NCBI RefSeq assembly: GCF_014656415.1
Contig: NZ_BNCJ01000010.1
Coordinates: 62,001-126,000 of the forward strand
Direction of reading: 5' to 3'
Origin: Seohaeicola zhoushanensis
GTDB lineage: Bacteria > Pseudomonadota > Alphaproteobacteria > Rhodobacterales > Rhodobacteraceae
DNA length: 64,000 nt
Of this stretch, positions 37,137 through 46,107 are shown piece after piece. Both the position numbers and the translations under genes were made by a program. The notes below the pieces were generated by a model. The model was not told the origin of the DNA. It did not search any database and worked only from the letters and a program-made list of their open reading frames with translations. The stretch's first letter is position 1, and every line of letters starts with the position of its first letter.

Positions 37137-38597
37137 ATGAAACGCCTCGCAACATCGGTGGACCGCTTCCTCCGCGACGAGGCCGGAGCACTGCTGGTGT
37201 TCTGGGGCGTGAGCTTCGTGATGCTGCTGGGCATCGTGGCGCTGTCCTTCGATCTCGGCCGCCTCGGGATCACCCGGTCGGACCTGCAGTCCTTCGCCGA
37301 CAGCGTCGCACTGGCCGCGGCGGGTGAACTCGACGGCAATGATGACGCCATCACCCGTGCCACCGCCGCGGCCGCAAACCTGATCTCCGACCGCCAGACC
37401 TTCGGCAATGGCGACCGCCTGCTCCAGGGCGCGGACGATTACACGCTGACCTTCCTCAGCACCCTGCCCGCCAGCGATACCGCTGCCGCAACCGCCACCA
37501 CCACCGATCCGCGCCGGGCGGTCTATGCCCGCGTCAAGGTGAACGACACCACCGTCTCCGGCACCTTCGCGGCCGCCTTTGCCGCGCTCACCGGCGGCAC
37601 CGGAATGAACGAACTGGCCACGGCCACGGCCATTGCCGGTTTCACCCAATACGCCTGCGACGTAACCCCGCTGATGTTCTGCCTGCCTGGCCCGGAGTTC
37701 AAGGCCGACGACAACGTCGGCAAGATGATCCGCCTGCGCGCGGGCGGCAACGGTGCGGCCTGGGGGCCGGGCGACTTCGGCTTCCTCGACCCGGCCAAGA
37801 TCGAGGTCGACGGCGACGGCCCCTGCAAGGGCCTCAACGGGGTCAAGCTGGACGCCTGCCTGCTGGGCGCCATCGGAAGCATCACCCAGTGCTTCGACAT
37901 GCGCGGCGTCGACATGGAGCCGGGCCAGAAATCCGGCATCGAGGACGCGATCTTCAATACCCGTTTCGACATCTACCAGTCGATCATGAACGGCGAAAAG
38001 AACAACCCCGACTATGCCCCCGCACCGAATGTCATCAAGGGCGTCGTGCCCAAGGGCAAAGGCGGCAGCTGCATCTCCAACAATGGTCAGGCCTCGCCCG
38101 ACACCATGGCCCTGCCCCGCGACACCAACCTCTGCGACGACTGCGACGATCGGATTGGCAACGGCAACTGGACCGCGGCCCGCGCAGATTATGTGAACAT
38201 CAACCATGGCGGCGCCGACCCCGACAGCAACGCCAAGACGCGCTATGCGCTCTATCGCGCAGAGATCCAAGCCCATGGCGGCGCGGGGTCAAGCACTTCG
38301 ATCCTTTCGGATAAAGCCGAAACCGGCCGCCCGATGTGCTCGAACAACCAGAGCGCCGACCCGGACCGCCGCGTTATCGTCGCAGCGGGGATCGACTGCG
38401 CGGCCAACAGCATCAAGGGCGCCACCACCAACGTGCCGGTGAAGGAGTTCTTCAAGATCTTCCTGACCGAACCGGTCGGCACCTACAACTCCAAGCTCCA
38501 GATATACGGCGAGATCGTCGGCAGCGCCGGCGGTAGCGGTGCGGGAGTCGGTGCCACCGGCGGCATCTTCCGCGATGTCGTGCAGTTGTACAGGTGA
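37137..38597 (+). CDS. tadG: TadG-like pilus assembly protein
   Basis: The 486-residue protein has the TadE/G-type N-terminus (RDEAGALLVFWGVSFVMLLGIVALSFDLGRLG), meaning a cytosolic tail and one membrane helix, with a large periplasmic part rich in cysteine pairs (CDVTPLMFC, CKGLNGVKLDACLLG, CDDCDD). No MIDAS-type von Willebrand motif is evident, unlike many TadG proteins. It is most similar in design to Flp-linked TadG proteins of Rhodobacterales. It occupies the place where cpaC would normally sit. Confidence 0.8.
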   Translation: MKRLATSVDRFLRDEAGALLVFWGVSFVMLLGIVALSFDLGRLGITRSDLQSFADSVALAAAGELDGNDDAITRATAAAANLISDRQTFGNGDRLLQGADDYTLTFLSTLPASDTAAATATTTDPRRAVYARVKVNDTTVSGTFAAAFAALTGGTGMNELATATAIAGFTQYACDVTPLMFCLPGPEFKADDNVGKMIRLRAGGNGAAWGPGDFGFLDPAKIEVDGDGPCKGLNGVKLDACLLGAIGSITQCFDMRGVDMEPGQKSGIEDAIFNTRFDIYQSIMNGEKNNPDYAPAPNVIKGVVPKGKGGSCISNNGQASPDTMALPRDTNLCDDCDDRIGNGNWTAARADYVNINHGGADPDSNAKTRYALYRAEIQAHGGAGSSTSILSDKAETGRPMCSNNQSADPDRRVIVAAGIDCAANSIKGATTNVPVKEFFKIFLTEPVGTYNSKLQIYGEIVGSAGGSGAGVGATGGIFRDVVQLYR

Positions 38598-38602
38598 GCG
38601 CG

Positions 38603-39097
38603 ATGATCTGTCCCCAAACACTTATGAACCGCCTCCGCCGCGACGAGACCGGCGCCGCCCTGGTCGAATTCGCGATCCTGCTGCCGATCCTGCTGCTGCT
38701 CTTCGCCGTCATCATCGAGGGTGGCCGGCTGATGTGGTCCTACCAGACCGTGGTGGCCGGTGTCCGTGACGCGGCCCGGTACGTCGCCCGTGCCGCGCCG
38801 CAGAACATCTGCTCGGACGGTGGTAGCCTGGCCGGATATGCCGACACCGTCGGCGATATCGTGCGCGAGTCGATCTCCGGCAACGCGCTCTTCCCGGCCG
38901 GTGTCACCGTTCTGTCGGTCACCCCGACGCTGGACTGCATCACCGGCACTTACCGCATTTCTCCCGTCGGCGTGGTCGAGGTTTCGGCCCGGCTGCAGAT
39001 CACCTTCCCCTTCGCGTCGATCTTCGGCTTCAACGGCGGCACCCTCGGCACCGTGACCACCACCGTCCGCGACCAGAACCGGGTGTTCGGCACATGA
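38603..39097 (+). CDS. tadE: TadE family pseudopilin-like protein
   Basis: The 164-residue protein has a type IVb-like N-terminus, RRDETGAALVEFAILLPILLLLFAVIIEGGRLMW, with glycine before the hydrophobic helix and E at +5. TadE and TadF are processed by the prepilin peptidase in other species and act as pseudopilins. A cysteine pair lies in the periplasmic part. The ATG at 38603 has AGGTGAG upstream; the GTG at 38594 overlapping the tadG stop is possible. Confidence 0.85.
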   Translation: MICPQTLMNRLRRDETGAALVEFAILLPILLLLFAVIIEGGRLMWSYQTVVAGVRDAARYVARAAPQNICSDGGSLAGYADTVGDIVRESISGNALFPAGVTVLSVTPTLDCITGTYRISPVGVVEVSARLQITFPFASIFGFNGGTLGTVTTTVRDQNRVFGT

Positions 39098-39756
39098 AAC
39101 GGCTCGCCCTTCATATCAAACGCCTGCGCGACGAGGCTGCCCGGCTGCGCCGCGACGAAAGCGGCACGACCCTTGTGGAGTTGACGCTGGTCCTGGCGCT
39201 GTTCCTGCTGATCTTCTTCGGCCTGATCGACTTCGGTCGCATGGCCTTCCACTACGTGACCACCGAGCGCGCGATGCATGTCGCGGCCCGCATTGCCGCC
39301 GTGCGCCCCGCCGCCTGCCCCGGACTGCCGGCAAACTACACCCGCGGCGCGGTGGACCCCAACGCGCTGCCCCCGGCCTATGGCACCTCGTGCAGCGCCG
39401 GGGCGAACGTCTGCACAGCGCCCGCCACCGTCACCTGCACCGGCGACGCGAACAATGCGACCGCAACCGAAATCTGGAATCTGGTCCGCGTCACCCTGCC
39501 CAATGACAGCGCGATCTCGAACTTGCGCTTTCGCTACGATTACGACCAGAACCTCGGCTTCCTCGGCGGCCCCTACGTGCCCGTCGTCACGGTCGAGCTC
39601 GACGAAATCTGGTTCCAGTTCGTCTCTCCGCTGGGCGCGCTCGCCGCGCTGGCCAGCGGCACCCCCGCGCCTGCTGGCCTCGGCAACAGCGTGCGGTTCC
39701 CCAACATGAGCGTCTCGATGCCCGGTGAGGACCTGGCGCTCGGCAACAACGGATGA
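39094..39756 (+). CDS. Second TadE/F family pseudopilin-like protein
   Basis: The 220-residue protein starts in the stop of the previous gene (ATGA) and shares its plan: RRDESGTTLVELTLVLALFLLIFFGLIDFGRMAF, with G before the helix and E at +5. It has a longer periplasmic domain with several cysteines (CPGL, CSAGANVC, CTGD). It probably corresponds to TadF. Confidence 0.83.
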   Translation: MKRLALHIKRLRDEAARLRRDESGTTLVELTLVLALFLLIFFGLIDFGRMAFHYVTTERAMHVAARIAAVRPAACPGLPANYTRGAVDPNALPPAYGTSCSAGANVCTAPATVTCTGDANNATATEIWNLVRVTLPNDSAISNLRFRYDYDQNLGFLGGPYVPVVTVELDEIWFQFVSPLGALAALASGTPAPAGLGNSVRFPNMSVSMPGEDLALGNNG

Positions 39757-39766
39757 GGAGAAGGAC

Positions 39767-40969
39767 ATGACTCTTCAGAAACCCTCCATCGCAGTCATCG
39801 CTCCCCAGGACGCCAGTTCCGGCGTTGTCGTGGACCTGCTGCAGAAGATGCCCGGTTTCAAGGTCGACCGTCTTGACGGCACGCTGGCCGGCATCAACGG
39901 CACGGCGCTGAAACTTGCCGGATCGCACGACATGATCATCTTCCGAACCGGGGCCGATGGGGAGGCCGATCTCGACGCGGTGCAGGCAATCACCTCGCAG
40001 CCGAACCGTAAGGCCAAGGTGCTGGCGCTCTGCGATGCGGGCACCACGCTTGCCGATATCCGTCGCCTCACGAACGCTGGCGTAAGCGATGTCCTGCCCG
40101 ACACCCTGCAGCCGCAGGAACTGGAAGAGACCATCCGCCGCTTCTCGGCCCCTGCCAAGGCCATTGGCTCGCACGGAGCAAAACCCGGTCGTGTCATCTC
40201 GATCGCGCAGGCCCGGGGCGGGATCGGAGCCACGACAGTTGCCGTCAACCTCGCCGACCAACTGCTGCACCGCAGTGGCCACTTCCGCAAGACCGCCAAA
40301 AGCCGCGTTGCCCTGGTTGACCTCGACCTCCAGTTCGGCGCCATCGGGAGTTTCCTCGACGTCGCTGCGAACCCGGCACTCTACACCATGGCGATGGACA
40401 ATGTCGTCCCGGACGCAACCTTCCTCGAACAGGCCATGGCGCAAACCGCCTCCGGCCTCTCGGTCCTGGCCGCGCCGGCCGGCATAGCGCCGCTCAACAC
40501 TCTTAACAAGGTGCAGGTGCTGGCGATGATCCAGACCCTTCAGGCGAGCCACGACTACGTCGTCGTCGACCTGCCCCGCGCGCTGGTGGAATGGATCTCG
40601 CCCGTGCTGCAACTCAGCGACCGCCTGCTGCTGGTTTCCGACAGCTCGGTCCCCTCGGTGCAGCAGGCCCGCCGCCTGATCGACATCTACCGCGAGGACA
40701 ACCTCGGCCTGCAGGTCGAGGTGATCATGAACCACGAAAAGAAGCCGTTGATCGCGGGCCGCCATCATACCGAGGCTGCGAAGGTGCTGGAGCGCAAGTT
40801 CCGCCACTGGCTGCCGCATGATCCCAAGGCCGCCGCCGAGGCCGCGGACCGGGGCAAACCGCTCTCTCAGGTGGCTGCGCGTTCGGGCCTGAACAAGGCG
40901 ATCGCCCGCCTGGCGCGGGATCTTACCGAGGAACTCGTCCAGGCGGCATCTGTCGCCAAGGCACACTGA
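39767..40969 (+). CDS. cpaE: Pilus assembly ATPase-like protein CpaE/TadZ
   Basis: The 400-residue protein has an N-terminal receiver-like domain without a clear phospho-acceptor, then a MinD/ParA-type domain with the deviant Walker A ARGGIGATTVAVNLA and VALVDLDLQFGAIGSFLD. TadZ proteins localise the Tad machine to the cell pole. GAGGAGAAGG precedes the ATG at 39767. The Walker A lysine is replaced by alanine, as in other TadZ proteins. Confidence 0.93.
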   Translation: MTLQKPSIAVIAPQDASSGVVVDLLQKMPGFKVDRLDGTLAGINGTALKLAGSHDMIIFRTGADGEADLDAVQAITSQPNRKAKVLALCDAGTTLADIRRLTNAGVSDVLPDTLQPQELEETIRRFSAPAKAIGSHGAKPGRVISIAQARGGIGATTVAVNLADQLLHRSGHFRKTAKSRVALVDLDLQFGAIGSFLDVAANPALYTMAMDNVVPDATFLEQAMAQTASGLSVLAAPAGIAPLNTLNKVQVLAMIQTLQASHDYVVVDLPRALVEWISPVLQLSDRLLLVSDSSVPSVQQARRLIDIYREDNLGLQVEVIMNHEKKPLIAGRHHTEAAKVLERKFRHWLPHDPKAAAEAADRGKPLSQVAARSGLNKAIARLARDLTEELVQAASVAKAH

Positions 40970-40986
40970 AGGACAGGGGACAGGAC

Positions 40987-42372
40987 ATGTTCAAGCACTT
41001 CTCCAAGCGCGACCACGAAACCGCCCCGGACAGCAAGGTCATCATGCTGAACCCGGTTCAGGAGGCCCCCGTCGTCCAGCCCGCCCCCGAGGAAGACCGC
41101 GAACTGCAACGCTCGCTCGAACTGAAGAGCCGCCTGCACGACGCTCTGCTCGACCGCCTGAACCTCTCCGTGATCGACAAGGTTGTACCCGAGGAGCTGC
41201 GCCGCGAAGTGGCAGCGCTGACCAGTGAAGTGCTCGCTGCGGAAAACACGCCGATGCGCAGCGAGGATTTCCGCCGCATCGTCGACGAGCTGATGAACGA
41301 GGTTCTGGGCCTCGGCCCACTCGAACCGCTGCTGGCCGACCCAACGATCAACGATATCCTCGTCAACGGCCACAAGGACGTCTTCGTCGAGCGCCACGGC
41401 GTGCTGGAGCGCACCAACACCCGCTTCCGCGACGAGCGTCACCTGCTGCGCATCATCGACAAGATCGTCTCGCGCATCGGCCGCCGGATCGACGAGAGCA
41501 ACCCCTGGGTCGACGCCCGCCTCGAAGACGGCAGCCGCGTCAACGCCATCATCCGCCCCTGCGCCATCGACGGACCCAGCATCTCGATCCGCAAATTCTC
41601 GCGATCGCCGCTGACGCTCGACCGGCTGGTCGAGACCGGCGCGTTGAACGCCCAGGCCGCCCGCTTCCTGCGCGGGCTGGTCGAGGCGCGGATGAACATC
41701 CTGATCTCGGGCGGCACCGGCTCGGGCAAGACCACCATGCTCAATGCCATCTCCGCTTCGATCGACCACCGGTCGCGCATCGTCACCATCGAAGACGCCG
41801 CCGAACTGCAACTGCAGCAGGAGCACGTCGTGCGGCTGGAAACCCGCCCGGCCAACCCGAACGGCCAGGGCGCGGTGATGCAGCGCGACCTGGTGCGCAA
41901 CGCCCTTCGGATGCGCCCCGACCGCATCATCGTCGGCGAGGTGCGCGGCGCCGAGGCCTTCGACATGCTGCAGGCGATGAACACCGGCCATGACGGGTCG
42001 ATGACCACGGTCCACGCCAACACGGCGCGCGATGCCTTGGGCCGCCTGGAACAGATGGTCTCGATGATGGGCATGGAGCTGCCGCTGCACGCCATCCGCG
42101 CGCAGATCGCCTCGGGCCTGCACTTCATCCTCCAGCTCAACCGTCTTGCCGATGGCAAGCGCCGGATCATGAGCATCTCGGAGGTGACCGGCATCGAGGG
42201 CGACGTCATCACCATGCAGGACATCTTCGTCTTCCGCAAACGCGGCAAGAGCGACAGCGGCGAGATCCTGGGCGAGTTCACCGCCACCGGCATCCGCCCG
42301 CGTTGCGCCGACGAGTTGATCGCGGCGGGCGTGAACCTCGACCACACGCTGTTCCAGGCCGGGAGGGCATAA
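40987..42372 (+). CDS. cpaF: Tad secretion ATPase CpaF/TadA
   Basis: The 461-residue hexameric ATPase powers pilus assembly. It has the N-terminal domain with EVLGLGPLEPLLADPTINDILVNG, Walker A GGTGSGKTT (242-250), Asp box ILVTIEDAAELQL-like region (RIVTIEDAAELQL), Walker B RIIVGEVRGAEAFDMLQAMNTGHDGSMTTVHAN with the His box. All motifs are intact. Confidence 0.96.
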   Translation: MFKHFSKRDHETAPDSKVIMLNPVQEAPVVQPAPEEDRELQRSLELKSRLHDALLDRLNLSVIDKVVPEELRREVAALTSEVLAAENTPMRSEDFRRIVDELMNEVLGLGPLEPLLADPTINDILVNGHKDVFVERHGVLERTNTRFRDERHLLRIIDKIVSRIGRRIDESNPWVDARLEDGSRVNAIIRPCAIDGPSISIRKFSRSPLTLDRLVETGALNAQAARFLRGLVEARMNILISGGTGSGKTTMLNAISASIDHRSRIVTIEDAAELQLQQEHVVRLETRPANPNGQGAVMQRDLVRNALRMRPDRIIVGEVRGAEAFDMLQAMNTGHDGSMTTVHANTARDALGRLEQMVSMMGMELPLHAIRAQIASGLHFILQLNRLADGKRRIMSISEVTGIEGDVITMQDIFVFRKRGKSDSGEILGEFTATGIRPRCADELIAAGVNLDHTLFQAGRA

Positions 42373-42375
42373 GCG

Positions 42376-43350
42376 ATGACCATGCCCGCCTTCACCGACC
42401 AGGACCTGGCCTATCTGATCTACTGCGGCATCGCGCTTGGCGTGCTGCTGGTCTTCACCGGCGGCGCGCAACTGTTCAGCCGCCGCGAGAACCATGCCGA
42501 GGCCAAGAGCCGTCGGATGCGCATGATCGCCAAGGGACGCAATACCGCCGAACTGCTTGCCCTGCTTAAACCGGCGCCCAAGCGCGGCATCCTAAGCCGC
42601 CTGCCCCTGGTCGGCGACCTGCCGCATCAACTCCGCCGCGCCGGCCTCACCCTTCGCGCCGACCAATTCGTCGCCATCTGCGTGCTGCTGACCATCCTGG
42701 TCTTCGCCGCAATCGTCGTCACCTTCGGCCCGACGCTGGCCCTGCCCCTGGCGCTGACCATCGGGTTGGCGCTGCCGGTCGTCGTGGTCAAGGCGCGCTG
42801 CAAGTCGCAGACCACCAAGCTGCTGCACCAACTGCCCGACGCGATGGACATGATGGCCCGCGGCCTAAAGGTGGGCCATCCGCTCAATAACTCGATCGGC
42901 GCCGTCGCCCGCGAGATGGCCGACCCGATAGGCACCGAGTTCGGCATCGTCTTCGACCAGGTCAACTATGGCGACGACCTGCCCGATGCCTTCCAGGAAT
43001 TCGCCGAGCGCGTGGACATCGAGGATGTCTATTACCTCGCTGCCAGCATCGGCATCCAGCACGGCACCGGCGGAGACCTGGCCAGCGTGATCGAGACCCT
43101 CTCGCGGACGATCCGCGACCGGATCGCGATCCGCCGCAAGATCCGCGCGATCTCGTCCGAGGGGCGGCTCTCGGCCTGGTTCCTGTCGTCGCTGCCGGTG
43201 GTGATCTTCGGGTTCACCTCTTTCACCGCGCCCGACTACTACGCCGGCGTGATGGGCGACCCGATGTTCAAGCCGATGGCCGCCGCAATCATCGTCATGA
43301 GCATCGCCAATATGCTCATCCTCAAGAAACTCGTCGAATTCCGGATCTGA
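42376..43350 (+). CDS. tadB: Tad inner-membrane platform protein TadB
   Basis: A 324-residue membrane protein with an N-terminal helix, a helix pair near residues 95-135, a GspF-type cytosolic domain (HQLPDAMDMMARGLKVGHPLNNSIGAVAREMADP) and two C-terminal helices. It starts three bases after the cpaF stop. With TadC it forms the base of the pilus machine. Confidence 0.95.
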   Translation: MTMPAFTDQDLAYLIYCGIALGVLLVFTGGAQLFSRRENHAEAKSRRMRMIAKGRNTAELLALLKPAPKRGILSRLPLVGDLPHQLRRAGLTLRADQFVAICVLLTILVFAAIVVTFGPTLALPLALTIGLALPVVVVKARCKSQTTKLLHQLPDAMDMMARGLKVGHPLNNSIGAVAREMADPIGTEFGIVFDQVNYGDDLPDAFQEFAERVDIEDVYYLAASIGIQHGTGGDLASVIETLSRTIRDRIAIRRKIRAISSEGRLSAWFLSSLPVVIFGFTSFTAPDYYAGVMGDPMFKPMAAAIIVMSIANMLILKKLVEFRI

Positions 43351-43363
43351 ACGGAGGCACAAC

Positions 43364-44365
43364 ATGCTGGACGTTTTTGCAACCTACGCCGACCAATACG
43401 GTCTGACCGCCGAGATGCTGCCTTTGACCGGCCTTGCCGCCGGCGCGATGCTGGCATTCTGGGGCGTCTCCACCGCAATGGCACGGCGCAATCCGGCCGC
43501 CGACCGTCTTGCCTCCATCGCCGCCAGCCGGCGCGAAGCGCGGCTTGACCGCGGCCTTCTGAAAGCGCCCGAGGTGACCCCCGGCAAGATCATGAAGGCC
43601 TTTGTCCCGGCCGACAACGTCAAGCGCTCGGAGCTTCAAAGCAAGCTTGCCCAGGCCGGTTTCGCGCGCCCCGAGGCGCTGCTGCATTTCACCCTGGTCC
43701 GCATCTTCCTCGGCCTGGTTCTGCCCGGTCTCCTGCTGGCCCTGATCGTGGCCAGCCGCACGCCCGGTATCGACCTGCCGGCGGCGGTGACCGAACGCCT
43801 CGGCGGATTGACCAACCTCGGCACGCTGCAACTGCTCTCGGTCCTGATCGCGCTGGGTTACTTTGGCCCCGCCTACTGGCTCGACGGCCGGGTGAAGGAA
43901 CGCCGCCAGCGGATCGAGGAGAGCTTTCCCAACGCGCTCGACCTGATGCAGATCTCGGTCGAATCCGGGATGGGTTTCGACGCTGCCATGACCCGGGTTG
44001 GCAACGAGCTGATGCACACCTCGCCCGACATTGCCTTCGAGTTCCTGAGCGTCCAGCGGCAGATCCAGGCCGGCCGCCCGCGCGAAGCCGCGATGTTCGA
44101 CATGGCACAGCGCACGGGGGTCGAAACCGTCCGCTCCTTTGCCAACGTCGCCAAACAGTCGATGCAGTTCGGCACCAACATGTCCTCTGCCCTTACGACC
44201 TATGCGCACGAGCTGCGTAACTACCGCGAGATGCGCGCGCAGGAGATGGCCAACAAGCTTCCGGTCAAGATGTCGGCGGTTCTGGCCTCGTTAATGCTCC
44301 CGGTTCTGATCATGCTCACGGTCGGCCCTGTTGTCATCCGCTATGCCCGCATGATGGGCGGCTGA
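43364..44365 (+). CDS. tadC: Tad inner-membrane platform protein TadC
   Basis: A 333-residue protein with helices near the N-terminus, around residues 105-170 and at the C-terminus, and a GspF domain (ESFPNALDLMQISVESGMGFDAAMTRVGNELMHTSPDIAFEF). GGAGG precedes the ATG. It is the last gene of the flp-to-tadC run and is followed by a long hairpin. Confidence 0.95.
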   Translation: MLDVFATYADQYGLTAEMLPLTGLAAGAMLAFWGVSTAMARRNPAADRLASIAASRREARLDRGLLKAPEVTPGKIMKAFVPADNVKRSELQSKLAQAGFARPEALLHFTLVRIFLGLVLPGLLLALIVASRTPGIDLPAAVTERLGGLTNLGTLQLLSVLIALGYFGPAYWLDGRVKERRQRIEESFPNALDLMQISVESGMGFDAAMTRVGNELMHTSPDIAFEFLSVQRQIQAGRPREAAMFDMAQRTGVETVRSFANVAKQSMQFGTNMSSALTTYAHELRNYREMRAQEMANKLPVKMSAVLASLMLPVLIMLTVGPVVIRYARMMGG

Positions 44366-44428
44366 GTCGTTTCGCAAGTCGCAACGATCCGACCCGAGTT
44401 AACCAATTCATTAACCATTATTGACCAA

Positions 44429-44471
44429 AACCCGGCCCGAAACCGCGAAAACAGCGATTCCGGGCCGGGTT
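44429..44471 (+). terminator. Long hairpin after tadC
   Basis: AACCCGGCCCG pairs with CGGGCCGGGTT over 11 bp, enclosing a 21-base apical part with a weak inner CGC/GCG. No T-tract follows, so it is terminator-like rather than a classic intrinsic terminator. Confidence 0.5.
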
Positions 44472-44590
44472 GCGCCCGTTTCATGCCACAAAGGGGACAC
44501 ATTCTCGCTGGCCGCGGTTTCAGGCCAAGGCAAGCGAACGACTTTTTGAGTGAACCAGTGTCCGGATCGACGGTGTAATCCGGGGGGATA

Positions 44591-45448
44591 ATGGTGGATC
44601 GGTTGAATAGAGTTGAAATGATGTCCGGCGACCTTCACGCCGAAAATGCTGCGGAGATTTCCACGATCGCGGCAATTGCAAACTGGTGTGAAGCCATCCA
44701 CGGCAAGCAGCCGCTGGCCCGCGCACTCCGCAGCCTGGCCGAAAGCCTTGGCGCCGAAGCGGTGGCCGTGACCCGCGTCTCGCTCAATCCCGGCGGTCAG
44801 ACAGGGATGGTCTGCTTCGACGCCGCCTCCGGGCCCGACCTGCGCGCGCCACTCGACCGTTCCTATGCCCGCGCCCTGCTCGGCGCTTATTTCGACAAGG
44901 CCCGCACCGGCACCGCTTGGTTCCGCTCGGTGATCGAGGACGAGATGGATCCGGCGCTCTCGCTGTTCCACGCACGCCGCCGGATGGGGGACCTCGCAGT
45001 GATCCCGCTTGAAGGAACCGGCCGCACCATCGACTTCCTCGAGCTGCATTTCCCCACCCGTCAGAGCGCCCACCGCCACGCGCTGATCTCCTTCGTCGCC
45101 GATACGCTGGCCCGCACCTGGCAGAACCGTGCCGAGGGGCAGTTCACCGAGGCCCTGCTGCGCGTCGATCTCGCCCGCAAGGTGGCGCAGCCCGGCGCCC
45201 CGGTTCTCAGCATGCAGAACCCGGCCCGGCTCAGCCGCGCGGAATACCGGCTTTGCCTGCTGCTCAGCCAGGGCCGCAGCGCACAGGAAGCACGCGAAGA
45301 CCTGGGCATCTCGGAGTCCACCCTGCGCAGCCACCTGCGCAACATCTACGCCAAGACCCATACCCACAGCCAAAGCGACCTCATCTACCTGCTGATGTCA
45401 GCCCTGCCCTTCTCGCCCGGCTCCCACCGCGAGGGGAACGCAGCATGA
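44591..45448 (+). CDS. LuxR-type HTH regulator in the Tad locus
   Basis: The 285-residue regulator has a C-terminal LuxR helix-turn-helix (LSRAEYRLCLLLSQGRSAQEAREDLGISESTLRSHLRNIYAKTHTHSQSDLIYLLM, residues about 218-274). The N-terminal part is not a receiver domain and shows no acyl-homoserine-lactone motif that I recognise. It is preceded by GGGGGGATA and overlaps the prepilin peptidase gene (ATGA), so its target is probably the pilus locus itself. Confidence 0.85.
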   Translation: MVDRLNRVEMMSGDLHAENAAEISTIAAIANWCEAIHGKQPLARALRSLAESLGAEAVAVTRVSLNPGGQTGMVCFDAASGPDLRAPLDRSYARALLGAYFDKARTGTAWFRSVIEDEMDPALSLFHARRRMGDLAVIPLEGTGRTIDFLELHFPTRQSAHRHALISFVADTLARTWQNRAEGQFTEALLRVDLARKVAQPGAPVLSMQNPARLSRAEYRLCLLLSQGRSAQEAREDLGISESTLRSHLRNIYAKTHTHSQSDLIYLLMSALPFSPGSHREGNAA

Positions 45449-45924
45449 CACATCTGAACGAGTGCCTCCCGCTGCTGCTCCTGTCGCCGGTGCTGATCGC
45501 CGTGGCATGGACCGACATGCGCGAGCTGCGCATCCCCAACGTCCTGGTGATGCTCATCATTGCCATCTTCCTCGCCACCAGCCCGATGCTGAGCTTCGGC
45601 GAATTCGGCACCCGCCTGATCGCAGCAGCTGTGGTCTTCCTCGGCTTCTTCTTCGCCTTCGCTCTGCGTCTGGTCGGAGGAGGCGATACCAAGATGATCC
45701 CCGCGCTTATCCTGTTCATCCCCTCGGCCGGGCTGACCGGCTTTGCAATGGTATTCTCGGCCTCGCTGATGTTCAGCATCCTGGTCGTGCTCGCGCTCCA
45801 GTCGCAGGCGCTCAGCCACTACAGCAACTGGTCCATCGCCCGCGTGAAGGGCCACATGCCGATGGGTCTGGCGATCATGCTCTCGGGGCTGACCTTCCCC
45901 GTATTCTGGGTCTTCGCGGCCTGA
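45445..45924 (+). CDS. cpaA: Type IVb prepilin peptidase CpaA/TadV
   Basis: The 159-residue integral membrane aspartic protease has the two catalytic aspartates D24 (AWTDMRELRIPN) and D81 in GGGDTKMIPA, with about five helices and no N-methylation domain, as usual for TadV. It cleaves the Flp and TadE-type leaders after glycine. It starts within the stop of the LuxR-type gene. Confidence 0.93.
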   Translation: MTHLNECLPLLLLSPVLIAVAWTDMRELRIPNVLVMLIIAIFLATSPMLSFGEFGTRLIAAAVVFLGFFFAFALRLVGGGDTKMIPALILFIPSAGLTGFAMVFSASLMFSILVVLALQSQALSHYSNWSIARVKGHMPMGLAIMLSGLTFPVFWVFAA

Positions 45925-45935
45925 ACGTGCCTTGA

Positions 45936-45995
45936 CCGCAGGCGGCGCTTGCCCGTAGAAGCGCCGGGAAGGTGCCGGGCACCTGCCGCCTGCGG
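45936..45995 (+). repeat. Nested inverted repeats that could fold as a three-way junction
   Basis: CCGCAGGCGGC (45936-45946) and GCCGCCTGCGG (45985-45995) form a perfect 11-bp outer stem. Inside lie GCGCTT/AAGCGC (45945-45964, sharing two bases with the outer stem) and GGTGC/GCACC (45971-45983). It lies 12 bases after the cpaA stop and has no T-tract. Confidence 0.6.
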
Positions 45996-46107
45996 ACGAA
46001 AGTCACGGTGAAGCCCGGAGATTGACGACCCCTCACCCTCGCGGCATTTCGCAGGTGGGCAATGCAGGCCCCCATCCACAGGAAATGCCTTGCCGGAGGA
46101 GTGAGCC

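Noticed and set aside
39767-40969. CpaE as a broken ATPase because the Walker A lysine is missing
   Set aside because: The deviant GGIGATT loop is normal for TadZ/CpaE proteins and does not indicate decay.
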